Shown here: positions 15,204-23,032 of the stretch, one piece after another
How positions within the stretch are numbered: the first letter of the stretch is position 1
How the letters are laid out: each line of letters begins with the position of its first letter
Notes under the pieces: model-generated
What the model was told of the DNA's origin: nothing
Seen by the model: only the letters and a program-made list of their open reading frames with translations
Databases searched by the model: none
Program-made: the position numbers and the translations under genes
NCBI RefSeq assembly: GCF_946221105.1
Contig: NZ_CAMICL010000010.1
Span: 1-50,664, forward strand
DNA: 50,664 nucleotides
Direction: 5' to 3'
Origin: an uncultured Corynebacterium sp.
GTDB taxonomy: Bacteria; Actinomycetota; Actinomycetes; Mycobacteriales; Mycobacteriaceae

Positions 15204-17806
15204 GCAAGTATGAGGGCAAGGACCTGGAAAAGCTCAGCACCACAGGGCGCGAAGGCGCCAAGCTGGATCAGCTGAGCGGCGAGGAGCTCGACGAATACAT
15301 CGAGGCCGCCCGCGACGCCGCCCGCCAAGCCGGTGTCGACCCGGCCACTGCCAGGCGCGACCTGGACGGCGAGCTCGTTCGCCCCAACGCCTCCTACGCC
15401 TTCGAACTGCAGGGGGTGGAAGACGGCCCTCAGCTGACGGAAATCGAAGACGCCCTCGAATCCCTCGACGGCGTTTCCGCCCGCCTGGTGTACCCCACCC
15501 GCATGGCGTGGGTGACCGCCCCGGCGAGCATGCCGCTGCCGCAGCTGATCAAGACCATTGAAGAGTTCGGCGTTACACCTGTGGTCACGGACTCCACCCT
15601 GCAGCGCCGCGCCCACGGCCGCTACTGGACGGAACACCCCATGCCGCGGCGCGCCAAGCACCATCGCAAAGAGGAAGCGGCGCACCTGTTGGCCCGCGCC
15701 CAGGGGTTCGTGCAGAACAAAACCCGCGCGGAGCGCCGCAGCGGCGACGTGCTGTTTACCGCCCGCGACTTGGTCACCCCGGGCAGGCTGTGGCTGGCGG
15801 TGGTGCTGACCATCCCGGTGCTGCTGCTGACCTACGTGCCTGCGCTGGGGTTCCCGGGCTGGCAGTGGGTGGCGTTCGCCCTGACCACCCCGGTGGCGCT
15901 GTGGTGCGCCTCCCCGTTCCACCGCGCGATGGCCGGCGGCGTGCGCCGCGGGCTGCAGGCGCTGGACGGTGCGAGCTCGATCGCCATTCTGGCCTCGTAC
16001 CTGTGGTCTTTTGCCATGCTGCTATTCACCGAGGCCGGGCGCATCGGCTACCAATCCAGCGGCACGTGGGTGCCGTTGGAAATCGGCCGCGGCCCGGAGC
16101 TCTACCTCGAAGTGGCCTGCACCGTGACCACGCTGCTGCTGCTCGGACGGTTCTTCTCCATGCGCGTGCGCACCAACCTGCTGGACGAGTTGGAGGCGCG
16201 CCGCCCGGGCGCGGACTCGACCTACGAGGTCACTCACCGCAAGAAGGGCGGCGGCTGCGAGCAGCTCCCAGCGACGGAGATCATGCGTGGCGACGACGTC
16301 CGTGTCCGCGCAGGCCAGGTCATCCCCGTCGACGGGGAAGTGGTCGGCGGATCCGGCGCGATCGGCTGGGAGCTGGTGAACACCCACGACAGCCCGCAGT
16401 TGAAGGTGGGCAAGCGCGTCGTGGCGGGCTCCGTGCTGCGCGAGGGCGACATCAAGGTCCGCACGATCCGCGTCGGCCACACCACACTTTTGACGGCAGT
16501 GCAGCGATGGCTGGAGGAGGCCTCGCGCCAGCAGAACGCCGCCACGATGGTCTCCACCCGCTCGGCCAGCATGCTCATCCCGGCCGCGTACGCGATTGCG
16601 GTGCTGGATTTTGGCCTGTGGCTGCTGTTTACCGGAAACGTCAACACGGCGGCGTCGACAGCCTTGGCGATCCTGGTGGTGGTTGCCCCGTTTAGCCTTG
16701 CCATCTCGCCGGCGCTGACGATCCGCCAGGGCATCGAGGCGGCGGTGCGCAACGGCGTGCTCATGCGCGACGGCAACGCGCTTCGAGTGTTGTCCAAGGT
16801 GGACACGGTGGTGTTCAACCGCGTGGGCACCCTCGTGCTGCCGGAGATGCACGTGGAAACGGTCACCGCCGCGGGCGGGGAGAGCAGCGAGTTGGTGCTG
16901 CGCATCGCCGGCGTGCTGTCCGCGGACTCGGACCACCCCGCCTCCCGCGCCATTGTGAAGGCGGCCCGCGAGGTGCGTGACGCCCGCTCCGGGGATCCGC
17001 GCCTGCCGGACTGGATCGAAGTCGGCGACGACACGATCACCCCGGACGGCGAATTCGGCGGCCGCGTCACCGCCACTTGGGGCTCTGGCGACAACGCCCG
17101 CACGCAGACCTTCGACGCCTCGCTGTGGCGCCCGACAAACCTGTCGCAGTTGCGCGGCAAACTGTCCGTGGCCGCCACCACTGGCGGCACCCCCGTGGTG
17201 GTGCGCTGGGACGGCAAGGACCGCGGCGTGATCACCCTGTTCGACCCCGCCAAGGAAGACGCCATTGAGGCAGTGGACACCCTGGAATCCATGGGCGTGG
17301 AAACGGTGATGCTCTCGCGCGACACCTACCCCGTGGCGCGCCGTTTCGCGGACTTTTTGGGCATCTCGCAGGTGCTCGCCGGGATCCGCTCCAATGAGAA
17401 ACCCGCCGCGGTGCGCGCCCTGCACACCCAGGGCGGCATCGTGGCCATGGTGTGCGATTCCAGTGTGCTGCCGGTGCTGCGCGTGGCGGACTCCGGCATC
17501 CTCGACGCTGGCGAGGACCTCTACGGCACCAAAGCGCCGAATTGGAACAACGTCAGCGACGTCGTGCTCGTGCGCAACGACGTCATGGCCGTGCCCCAGG
17601 CCATCGAGCACGCCCGCCGCGTCAACCGCATCGCCGACAGGAACCTCTGGTTCGCCGGAATCTACAACGCCGTCGCCATCATCCTCGCCGCCGCCGGTGC
17701 GCTGCCCCCGGTCGGCGCGACCCTGCTCATGCTGGGAAGTTCCCTGCTTGTGGAGTACTCCTCCCGCCGCGCCAGCCGGTTCCGGGTTCAGGGCCTGCGC
17801 CGGTAG
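15200..17806 (+). CDS. Catalytically degenerate P1B-type ATPase homologue
   Basis: 868 residues, the length and domain order of a heavy-metal P-type ATPase: N-terminal ferredoxin-like domain (about 60–135) without CxxC, paired membrane helices, actuator domain, P/N domains, and final helix pair (IYNAVAIILAAAGALPP). Every hallmark is altered. The phosphorylation motif DKTGT reads NRVGT (N540 replaces the phospho-acceptor Asp). TGES reads THDS (395–398). The metal-site CPC reads APF (496–498). GDGxND reads CDSSVL (752–757), and TGD reads SRD. The HP of the nucleotide domain (SDHPASRA) is kept. The frame is open and long, so this is not simple decay. I infer a non-transporting or regulatory membrane protein of the heme locus. 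Confidence 0.85.
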   Translation: MSKYEGKDLEKLSTTGREGAKLDQLSGEELDEYIEAARDAARQAGVDPATARRDLDGELVRPNASYAFELQGVEDGPQLTEIEDALESLDGVSARLVYPTRMAWVTAPASMPLPQLIKTIEEFGVTPVVTDSTLQRRAHGRYWTEHPMPRRAKHHRKEEAAHLLARAQGFVQNKTRAERRSGDVLFTARDLVTPGRLWLAVVLTIPVLLLTYVPALGFPGWQWVAFALTTPVALWCASPFHRAMAGGVRRGLQALDGASSIAILASYLWSFAMLLFTEAGRIGYQSSGTWVPLEIGRGPELYLEVACTVTTLLLLGRFFSMRVRTNLLDELEARRPGADSTYEVTHRKKGGGCEQLPATEIMRGDDVRVRAGQVIPVDGEVVGGSGAIGWELVNTHDSPQLKVGKRVVAGSVLREGDIKVRTIRVGHTTLLTAVQRWLEEASRQQNAATMVSTRSASMLIPAAYAIAVLDFGLWLLFTGNVNTAASTALAILVVVAPFSLAISPALTIRQGIEAAVRNGVLMRDGNALRVLSKVDTVVFNRVGTLVLPEMHVETVTAAGGESSELVLRIAGVLSADSDHPASRAIVKAAREVRDARSGDPRLPDWIEVGDDTITPDGEFGGRVTATWGSGDNARTQTFDASLWRPTNLSQLRGKLSVAATTGGTPVVVRWDGKDRGVITLFDPAKEDAIEAVDTLESMGVETVMLSRDTYPVARRFADFLGISQVLAGIRSNEKPAAVRALHTQGGIVAMVCDSSVLPVLRVADSGILDAGEDLYGTKAPNWNNVSDVVLVRNDVMAVPQAIEHARRVNRIADRNLWFAGIYNAVAIILAAAGALPPVGATLLMLGSSLLVEYSSRRASRFRVQGLRR

Positions 17807-17817
17807 GCTTGGGTGCC

Positions 17818-18867
17818 ATGACCAGACGCGATCTCACCAACGCACCTCTGCTCGAGGCGGCGCATGGCCGCACCCCCTCGCGCACCCCGGTGTGGTTCAT
17901 GCGCCAGGCCGGCCGCTCCCTGCCCGAATACCGCAAAGTGCGCGAAGGCATCCCCATGCTGGACTCGTGCTTCATGCCGGAACTGCTCGCGGAGATCACG
18001 CTGCAGCCGGTGCGCCGACACGACGTCGACGCCGGGATCCTGTTCTCCGACATCGTGGTTCCGCTCAAGGCGGCGGGCGTGGACGTGGAGATCGTGCCCG
18101 GCCGCGGCCCTGTGATGGGGGAGGCGGTGAGGTCGCGGAGTGACGTCGAGAAGCTGCCTTTGCTTGACGACGAAGTCGCCGCTGTGTCCGACGGCATCCG
18201 CATCATCCTGGACGAACTGAGCGACACCCAAGCCCTGATCGGGTTCGTTGGCGCGCCGTTTACCCTGGCCAGCTACCTCGTCGAAGGCGGGCCGAGCAAA
18301 AACCACGAGAAGACCAAGGCGATGATGCACGCCGAGCCGGAGACCTGGCACGCGCTGATGCGCCGCCTGGTGCCCACGATCATCGCGTTTCTACGCACGC
18401 AGGTCGAGGCCGGCATCGACGCGATGCAGCTGTTCGACTCCTGGGCGGGCTTCCTCACCGAAGCCGACTACCGCGAATTCGTGCTGCCGTACTCGGTGGA
18501 AATCCTCGAATCCGTCGCGGGCGAGATCCCGCGCATCCACTTCGGCGTCACCACCGGCGAACTGCTCGGCGCGATGTCCGAAGCAGGCAGCGAGGTGATG
18601 GGCGTGGACTGGCGCGTGCCGCTGGACGCGGCCGCGACCCGGTTCGCTTCCCCGCGCGTGCTGCAGGGCAACCTGGACCCGGCCATGCTGTTCGCCGGCA
18701 CCGACGTCGTGCGCGACGAGGTCGCGCGCATCAAGGCGGAAGCCGCCCGCGCAATCGCAGCGGGCGACGCCACTGGACACATCTTCAACCTCGGCCACGG
18801 CGTGCTGCCCACCACCGACGCGGACGCGATCACCGAGGCTGTGCGCATCATCCACGAGGAGAGCTAA
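17818..18867 (+). CDS. hemE: Uroporphyrinogen decarboxylase
   Basis: 349 residues. It removes four acetate carboxyls from uroporphyrinogen III to give coproporphyrinogen III. Signatures: TPVWFMRQAGRSLPEYR at the N-terminus, ILFSDIVVPLKAAG, IGFVGAPFTLASYLVEGG, LFDSWAGFLTEADYREFVLPY, and FNLGHGVLPTTDADAITE at the C-terminus. The upstream TAGGCT (17804–17809) is 8 bases before the ATG with no Shine-Dalgarno, so a leaderless transcript is possible in addition to readthrough. The stop TAATG overlaps hemG by one base. Confidence 0.96.
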   Translation: MTRRDLTNAPLLEAAHGRTPSRTPVWFMRQAGRSLPEYRKVREGIPMLDSCFMPELLAEITLQPVRRHDVDAGILFSDIVVPLKAAGVDVEIVPGRGPVMGEAVRSRSDVEKLPLLDDEVAAVSDGIRIILDELSDTQALIGFVGAPFTLASYLVEGGPSKNHEKTKAMMHAEPETWHALMRRLVPTIIAFLRTQVEAGIDAMQLFDSWAGFLTEADYREFVLPYSVEILESVAGEIPRIHFGVTTGELLGAMSEAGSEVMGVDWRVPLDAAATRFASPRVLQGNLDPAMLFAGTDVVRDEVARIKAEAARAIAAGDATGHIFNLGHGVLPTTDADAITEAVRIIHEES

Positions 18868-20300
18868 TGAACATCGCCATCATCGGTGCCGGCCTGGCGG
18901 GCCTGACCGCCGCGTACGAACTTCGCAGCACGGGCTCCGCCCGCGCCGGGGCAGAGGACGACCTGAAGGTCGACGTCTACGAGGCCACCGACCGGCTTGG
19001 CGGCAAATTGCACACCGTCGCTTTTGAAGCCGGCCCCACCGACATGGGCGCCGAGGCGTTCATGGCGCGGCGCCAAGACGCTGTGGACTTCTTCACCGAG
19101 CTCGGCCTTGCCGGCTCGCTGGTGGAACCGTCCGGCCTGCGCTCCCTGGTGTGGGTGGACGGCGAGACGCGGGGGCTGCCCACCGGCGGCGTGATGGGCA
19201 TCCCGTCGACGTCCGAGACTGTCGCACACCTGGTCAGCGAGGACACTGCCCAGCGCATCGACACCGAGGCCGACCGCGAAGGATTCGCCTGGGAGGTCGG
19301 CGGTGACGTCAACGTGGGCGCGCTCGTGCGCGAACGCTACGGCGACGAGGTGGTGGACAACATCGTCTCCTCCCTGCTCGGCGGGGTGTACTCCTGCACC
19401 GCCGACGACCTCGGTGTGCGCGCGACCATCCCGCAGCTGGCCGAGGAGCTCGACCGCCTCGCCGCCGCAGACGCAGACGGCAAGGTCCACCTGTCCACCG
19501 CCGTGGCCAACCTGGAGCGCTCCCGCCGCGAGATGCCCACCGGCCAGGGTGCGGTGTTCAAGACCTTCCGGGACGGCTACCAGGAGGTCTACGAAACGCT
19601 CGCCGAGAAATCCGGCGCGGACATCTACATCGACGCGTTCATCTCCGCCATCGAGCTCGAGGGCTCGAAGTACCGCCTCAAAGGCAGCGAGGATACCGCC
19701 TACGACCACGTCATCCTCGCCGTGCCCGCCCCGACTGCGGCGCTGTTGCTCAAAGAGGTTGCTCCTGAGGCATCCGGGGCGCTGAAAACTGTGAAGCTGG
19801 CCAACTCCGCGGTGGTGGGCATGCGGTTTGCCACCGACGAGGGCCTGCCGCAGAACTCCGGCGTCCTCGTGTCCACCGGCGCGGAGGACGTCCACGCGAA
19901 GGCGTTCACGTTCTCCTCGCGCAAGTGGCCGCACCTTGCCGAGCGCGGCGGCGCACTCGTGCGCGCCAGCTTCGGTCGCTTCGGCGACAACGTCGCCATC
20001 ACCGCCACCGAGGACGATCTCGTGGACTGGGCCCTCGACGACCTCAAAACCATCACCGGCTTCGACGGTCGCGCCGCCGGCCTCGAGGAGATCTACGTCC
20101 AGCGCTGGCTCGGCGGCCTGCCCCGCTTCGACGAGAACCACCTCGCCACCGTGGCCAAGGTGCGCAGCCTGCTTCTCGACGAACCAAAGGCATCCCGCAT
20201 CTCCCTCACCGGCGCGTGGGCCGGTGGGGTCGGCGTGCCGGCAGTTATCGCCGATGCGAGGGCTGCGGCGGCAGCTGTCGTCGATAAGCAAAAGCCCTAA
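18867..20300 (+). CDS. hemG: Protoporphyrinogen / coproporphyrinogen III oxidase (HemY/CgoX type)
   Basis: 477 residues. FAD-dependent porphyrinogen oxidase with the dinucleotide motif IIGAGLAGLTAAYEL at residues 4–18 and the RLGGKLHTV block. The C-terminal FAD contact is GAWAGGVGVPAVIADARAAA. In actinobacteria and firmicutes this family usually oxidises coproporphyrinogen III in the coproporphyrin-dependent route; hemQ, the last enzyme of that route, is not in this window. It is coupled to hemE by one-base overlap. Its last 4 bases overlap the convergent toxin gene. Confidence 0.93.
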   Translation: MNIAIIGAGLAGLTAAYELRSTGSARAGAEDDLKVDVYEATDRLGGKLHTVAFEAGPTDMGAEAFMARRQDAVDFFTELGLAGSLVEPSGLRSLVWVDGETRGLPTGGVMGIPSTSETVAHLVSEDTAQRIDTEADREGFAWEVGGDVNVGALVRERYGDEVVDNIVSSLLGGVYSCTADDLGVRATIPQLAEELDRLAAADADGKVHLSTAVANLERSRREMPTGQGAVFKTFRDGYQEVYETLAEKSGADIYIDAFISAIELEGSKYRLKGSEDTAYDHVILAVPAPTAALLLKEVAPEASGALKTVKLANSAVVGMRFATDEGLPQNSGVLVSTGAEDVHAKAFTFSSRKWPHLAERGGALVRASFGRFGDNVAITATEDDLVDWALDDLKTITGFDGRAAGLEEIYVQRWLGGLPRFDENHLATVAKVRSLLLDEPKASRISLTGAWAGGVGVPAVIADARAAAAAVVDKQKP

Positions 20301-20713
20301 GCCCACGGGTTGTGCAGTTCCACACCTGTGCCCTCGAAATCCTTGGTGTTGCGGGTGGCCAGGGGAGCGTTGTGGGCGCGGCAAATCGCGGCGATCATCG
20401 CGTCCGCGTCCTGAATCGGCCTGCCCGCCGCCCTACGCGCCGCCTTAACTTGGCCGAACTCGGCGGCAGCGGCGAAGTCGTAGTCCAATACGGCGCCTCG
20501 CAACAACAGCTCGTCGAGTGTCGCGGCGACAACCGCAGCCAGCTGCCCAGTTCTATGGCCAGGTGGGCGAAGAGCTACGCCGGCCATGAGTTCGCCAGCT
20601 GCGATTGAGGTCGTCCACTTCTCCTGCGCGACCGTGTCCAACCAATGCACGCACCGCTGGTCCGGCTGGGGCTTCAGCAACTCCGACATGACATTCGTGT
20701 CGAGGACGATCAT
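20297..20713 (-). CDS. vapC: PIN-domain ribonuclease toxin (VapC/FitB family)
   Basis: 138 residues, a complete PIN domain. The Mg-binding acidic residues are D5 (MIVLDTNVMSELL), E41 (IAAGELMAGV) and D102/D104 (IQDADAMIAAI), and ATRNTKDFEG is the C-terminal PIN motif. FitB-type toxins cleave RNA and are held inactive by an upstream RHH antitoxin. Its ATG overlaps the antitoxin stop by 4 bases, giving an antitoxin-first operon. It is convergent with hemG, overlapping 4 bases. All four acidic positions are kept, so it is probably active. Confidence 0.92.
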   Translation of the reverse strand: MIVLDTNVMSELLKPQPDQRCVHWLDTVAQEKWTTSIAAGELMAGVALRPPGHRTGQLAAVVAATLDELLLRGAVLDYDFAAAAEFGQVKAARRAAGRPIQDADAMIAAICRAHNAPLATRNTKDFEGTGVELHNPWA

Positions 20714-21117
20714 GACAAACCCGGGAGGTTCCTGCTGTCGGTGCGTTCTGGGATTTCGAAGTCCTCGAAACCACCGTGCTCCCTGGAAAGCTCGTAGATG
20801 AGCCGTCCCGCGTCAACGGGGCGGGTGCCCCTCTCCAGGATTGCGCGAGCTTCGTCCTCAACCGAGCGGCTGTGTTTTTGGGCCAGCTCGCTGAGCCGAT
20901 GTTGCGTCTGGTCCGGCAAGCTGAGGGCCGGAAGCCCACCATGCTTCACGTAGGCCACCTGCTGTTTTTCTGGAAACGCTGCCGCCTGAAGAATACTCCT
21001 CGCCTGTGACTCCATCGATCTGCCATTTTGCTTCGCTTGGCGTTGGAGCTGCTTTTTGACAGCTAAATCCAACCCCCGGATGGTCAGGGTCGCTGTAGCA
21101 CGGTCTTTGCGGGACAT
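20710..21117 (-). CDS. vapB: FitA-like antitoxin with duplicated RHH segment
   Basis: 135 residues, about twice the usual FitA/VapB length. Residues 8–43 form an Arc/FitA ribbon-helix-helix (TATLTIRGLDLAV through NGRSMESQARSIL). Residues 65–94 repeat it (TQHRLSELAQ through HSRSVEDEARAIL), though the first strand is less clear. The C-terminal 40 residues should wrap the toxin. ATG at 21117 has AAGGAGG upstream; a longer in-frame start at 21147 lacks a ribosome site. A single chain may supply both halves of an RHH dimer. It is expected to repress its own promoter. Confidence 0.87.
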   Translation of the reverse strand: MSRKDRATATLTIRGLDLAVKKQLQRQAKQNGRSMESQARSILQAAAFPEKQQVAYVKHGGLPALSLPDQTQHRLSELAQKHSRSVEDEARAILERGTRPVDAGRLIYELSREHGGFEDFEIPERTDSRNLPGLS

Positions 21118-21213
21118 CGTTGGCCTCCTTTTTGCAAGTGCTGGCATAATGCTAGCAACCTGCGGGCGCTTTGGGTATGGCGTGCACGCGAATGTGCACT
21201 AGGTTGATCACCT

Positions 21214-21975
21214 ATGGAAGAACACGCGGATCCACGCGAGACCACCGCCGAGAAGGAGTGGTGGGAAGAAGACGGCCTGCCGTGGAACGGCAAACCCACC
21301 AAGGCTGACTACTGGTGCCTGGGCTGGTTCGGCTTCGTCGGCATCTTCGGCCTGGCCATGATCCCGCTGCGGGCCTGGCTGCTGGGCCTGGACCCGCCGA
21401 TCCTTTTGGCGCTGACCGGCTCTCGCATCGGCGCGGCCTCCACCGGCGCGCTCGCCGCGGTGGGGGAGGCGCCGAACTGGCTGTGGTTTTTGCTTATCGG
21501 CTCGATCGTGAACATCAAGTTCGACTGGATCTACTGGTGGGCCGGCAAACTCTGGGGCCGCGGCATCCTTGATGTGCAGGCCGCCAACTCGCCTCGCGCC
21601 GCGAAAAACATCGCGCGGGTGGAGCAGTGGGCCATCAAGCTGGGCTGGCTGGGCATCTTCCTCGCCTACGTGCCCATCCCACTGCCGATTGCGTTTGTGG
21701 TGTTCGTGCTCATGGGCATGACCGGGATGCCGCTGTGGAAGTTCATGGTCCTGGACTTCATCTCCAAGACGCTGTGGTCGTTCCTCTACCTGGGGCTGGG
21801 CTGGTGGATCGGTGAGCCGGTGGTGATGGTGCTGGAGCAGTACGCCAAGGTGGCCAACTGGATCGCCATCGTTTTGCTGGTGGTGGTGTTTTTCGGCATC
21901 TTCCGCAACCAGAACAAGAAGAAGCCGGTGGTGCAGCCCGAGGTCGTGGGCAACGAGTTCGAGGCCGGGCGGTAG
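21214..21975 (+). CDS. DedA-family membrane protein (VTT domain)
   Basis: 253 residues. An acidic cytoplasmic N-terminus (residues 1–35) precedes five or so hydrophobic segments. The VTT/DedA signature region includes FLLIGSIVNIKFDWIYWWAGKLWG, and the conserved re-entrant region lies around FLAYVPIPLPIAFVVFVLMGMTGMPLWKF. DedA proteins are proposed lipid scramblases or flippases for envelope lipids such as undecaprenyl phosphate. It is divergent from the toxin-antitoxin operon with 96 bases between starts. The C-terminus is a short charged tail. Confidence 0.82.
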   Translation: MEEHADPRETTAEKEWWEEDGLPWNGKPTKADYWCLGWFGFVGIFGLAMIPLRAWLLGLDPPILLALTGSRIGAASTGALAAVGEAPNWLWFLLIGSIVNIKFDWIYWWAGKLWGRGILDVQAANSPRAAKNIARVEQWAIKLGWLGIFLAYVPIPLPIAFVVFVLMGMTGMPLWKFMVLDFISKTLWSFLYLGLGWWIGEPVVMVLEQYAKVANWIAIVLLVVVFFGIFRNQNKKKPVVQPEVVGNEFEAGR

Positions 21976-21993
21976 GCCAGCCGGGCGGCGCCA

Positions 21994-22061
21994 AAAGTCG
22001 AGCGGCGGAGGTCGAGTACGCCCTGTTTTAGGCCCGGACTCGACCTCCCGTACTCGACTTT
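21994..22061. repeat. Intergenic word element C1 (GTCGAG ×4)
   Basis: Arms 21994–22019 and 22036–22061 are 26 bases each and pair at most positions. Each holds two copies of the word (A/G)GTCGAG, direct on the left and reversed on the right. The inner part contains TAGGCCCGGACT (22029–22040), 11 of 12 bases identical to element D1. It lies between the convergent DedA and dehydrogenase genes. Confidence 0.75.
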
Positions 22062-22083
22062 CGCGTCGGTGGGCGAAGGGGGC

Positions 22084-22147
22084 CTGACAGATTCCGCCAG
22101 GCGTCTGCGTCGACCTGGGGGGTTAGGGCCGTCTGACAGATTCTGCC
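22084..22147 (+). repeat. Intergenic word element C2 (CTGACAGATTC ×2 direct)
   Basis: CTGACAGATTC occurs at 22084–22094 and again at 22133–22143 in the same orientation. Between them are CGACCTGGGG (22111–22120) and TAGGGCC (22124–22130). The reverse strand of 30326–30386 (element D1) has the same words, spacing and core blocks, so these are two copies of one repeat. Confidence 0.78.
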
Positions 22148-22175
22148 GCGAAGTGTCGGGACCCAGGGCCCGCCG

Positions 22176-23012
22176 CTAGCGGTTGACCACGACGGTGGAG
22201 AAGTCCTCGTCGCCGCGGCCGGCGTCCTGCTGGGCCTCCAGCGACGCCAGGGCGGCGGAGACGGCGGGCAGGTCCTTGTCCGAAGACGCGAGCATCAACC
22301 GGGCGTCCTTGGCGATGGCGTCGGCGGTGAAGTCGCCGGGCGAGGTAGAGCGCTCGCCCAAAAGGAACGGCGACTTCATGTTCACGATGAACTCCAGGCC
22401 GGTGGAGCCGAGCATGTCCACCACCTGCTCCGGCGACAACCCCTGGGATTCGCCAAGGTAGAGCGCCTCCTTGAACCCTTCGATGGTGACGGCCAAGGCG
22501 AGGTTGGCAAGCAGTTTGCCCACGGCGGCGCCGGCGGCAGTGTCCACTTCCTTGAGCCGTGAAGGGTTGGCGGCGGCCCAGGGGGAGACGACGTCGGCGA
22601 CTTTAGAGCGTCGAGAGGCATCGGCGCCTCCGACGTAGACGCCGAGCTTGCCGGCGCGGGCGGGCGGGAGCGACCCGACGACCGGGGTGTGCACGTAGCC
22701 GGGCACGGCGTCGGCGAAGGCGGCGGCGTCGGCGGGGGAGATGGTGGTGGCATCGGCCCAGGTCACGCCGTCGGGGATCAGCCCGGGCTCGATCACCACC
22801 TCCCGGACGACGTCGGGGCCGAACAGGCAGGTGATCACCAGCTCGGCGCCTTCGACCGCCTCCGCGGGCGTCGAGGCGGCGGCAGCCCCGCGTGAGACCA
22901 ACGGCTCGGTCTTCTCTGCGGTGCGGTTCCATACGGTGAGTTCGTGGTCGTCGACAAGCTTGAGCGCGAGCTCAGTGCCCATGCGACCGAGGCCTAAAAA
23001 CGCGATTTTCAT
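22176..23012 (-). CDS. NAD(P)-dependent beta-hydroxyacid dehydrogenase family protein
   Basis: 278 residues. The N-terminal Rossmann motif IAFLGLGRMGTELALKL is characteristic of the 6-phosphogluconate / 3-hydroxyisobutyrate dehydrogenase superfamily. ATTISPADAAAF follows. The catalytic-lysine region reads AAGAAVGKLLANLALAVTIEGFKEAL (GKLLAN), the position of the family Lys. The substrate is unknown; related proteins act on glyoxylate-type or imine substrates. ATG at 23012 is preferred over a TTG at 23030. It is divergent from hemL with 20 bases between starts, so their promoters must overlap. Confidence 0.85.
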   Translation of the reverse strand: MKIAFLGLGRMGTELALKLVDDHELTVWNRTAEKTEPLVSRGAAAASTPAEAVEGAELVITCLFGPDVVREVVIEPGLIPDGVTWADATTISPADAAAFADAVPGYVHTPVVGSLPPARAGKLGVYVGGADASRRSKVADVVSPWAAANPSRLKEVDTAAGAAVGKLLANLALAVTIEGFKEALYLGESQGLSPEQVVDMLGSTGLEFIVNMKSPFLLGERSTSPGDFTADAIAKDARLMLASSDKDLPAVSAALASLEAQQDAGRGDEDFSTVVVNR

Positions 23013-23018
23013 ATGGCC

Positions 23019-23024
23019 TAGGAT
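23019..23024 (+). promoter_or_regulatory. Putative -10 element of leaderless hemL
   Basis: TAGGAT, then 8 bases, then the hemL ATG. No Shine-Dalgarno fits in the 20-base gap to the divergent gene. The same TAGGnT–N8–start layout appears before hemE, 30866 and 39232. Confidence 0.45.
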
Positions 23025-23032
23025 AGACAATC

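Noticed and set aside
16817..16819. N540 of the ATPase homologue as a sequencing error
   Set aside because: Four other independent motifs are altered as well, while the frame stays open, so a single error cannot explain it.
16022..17611. 529-codon minus-strand frame over the ATPase homologue
   Set aside because: Shadow frame; the sense strand shows consistent P-type ATPase order.
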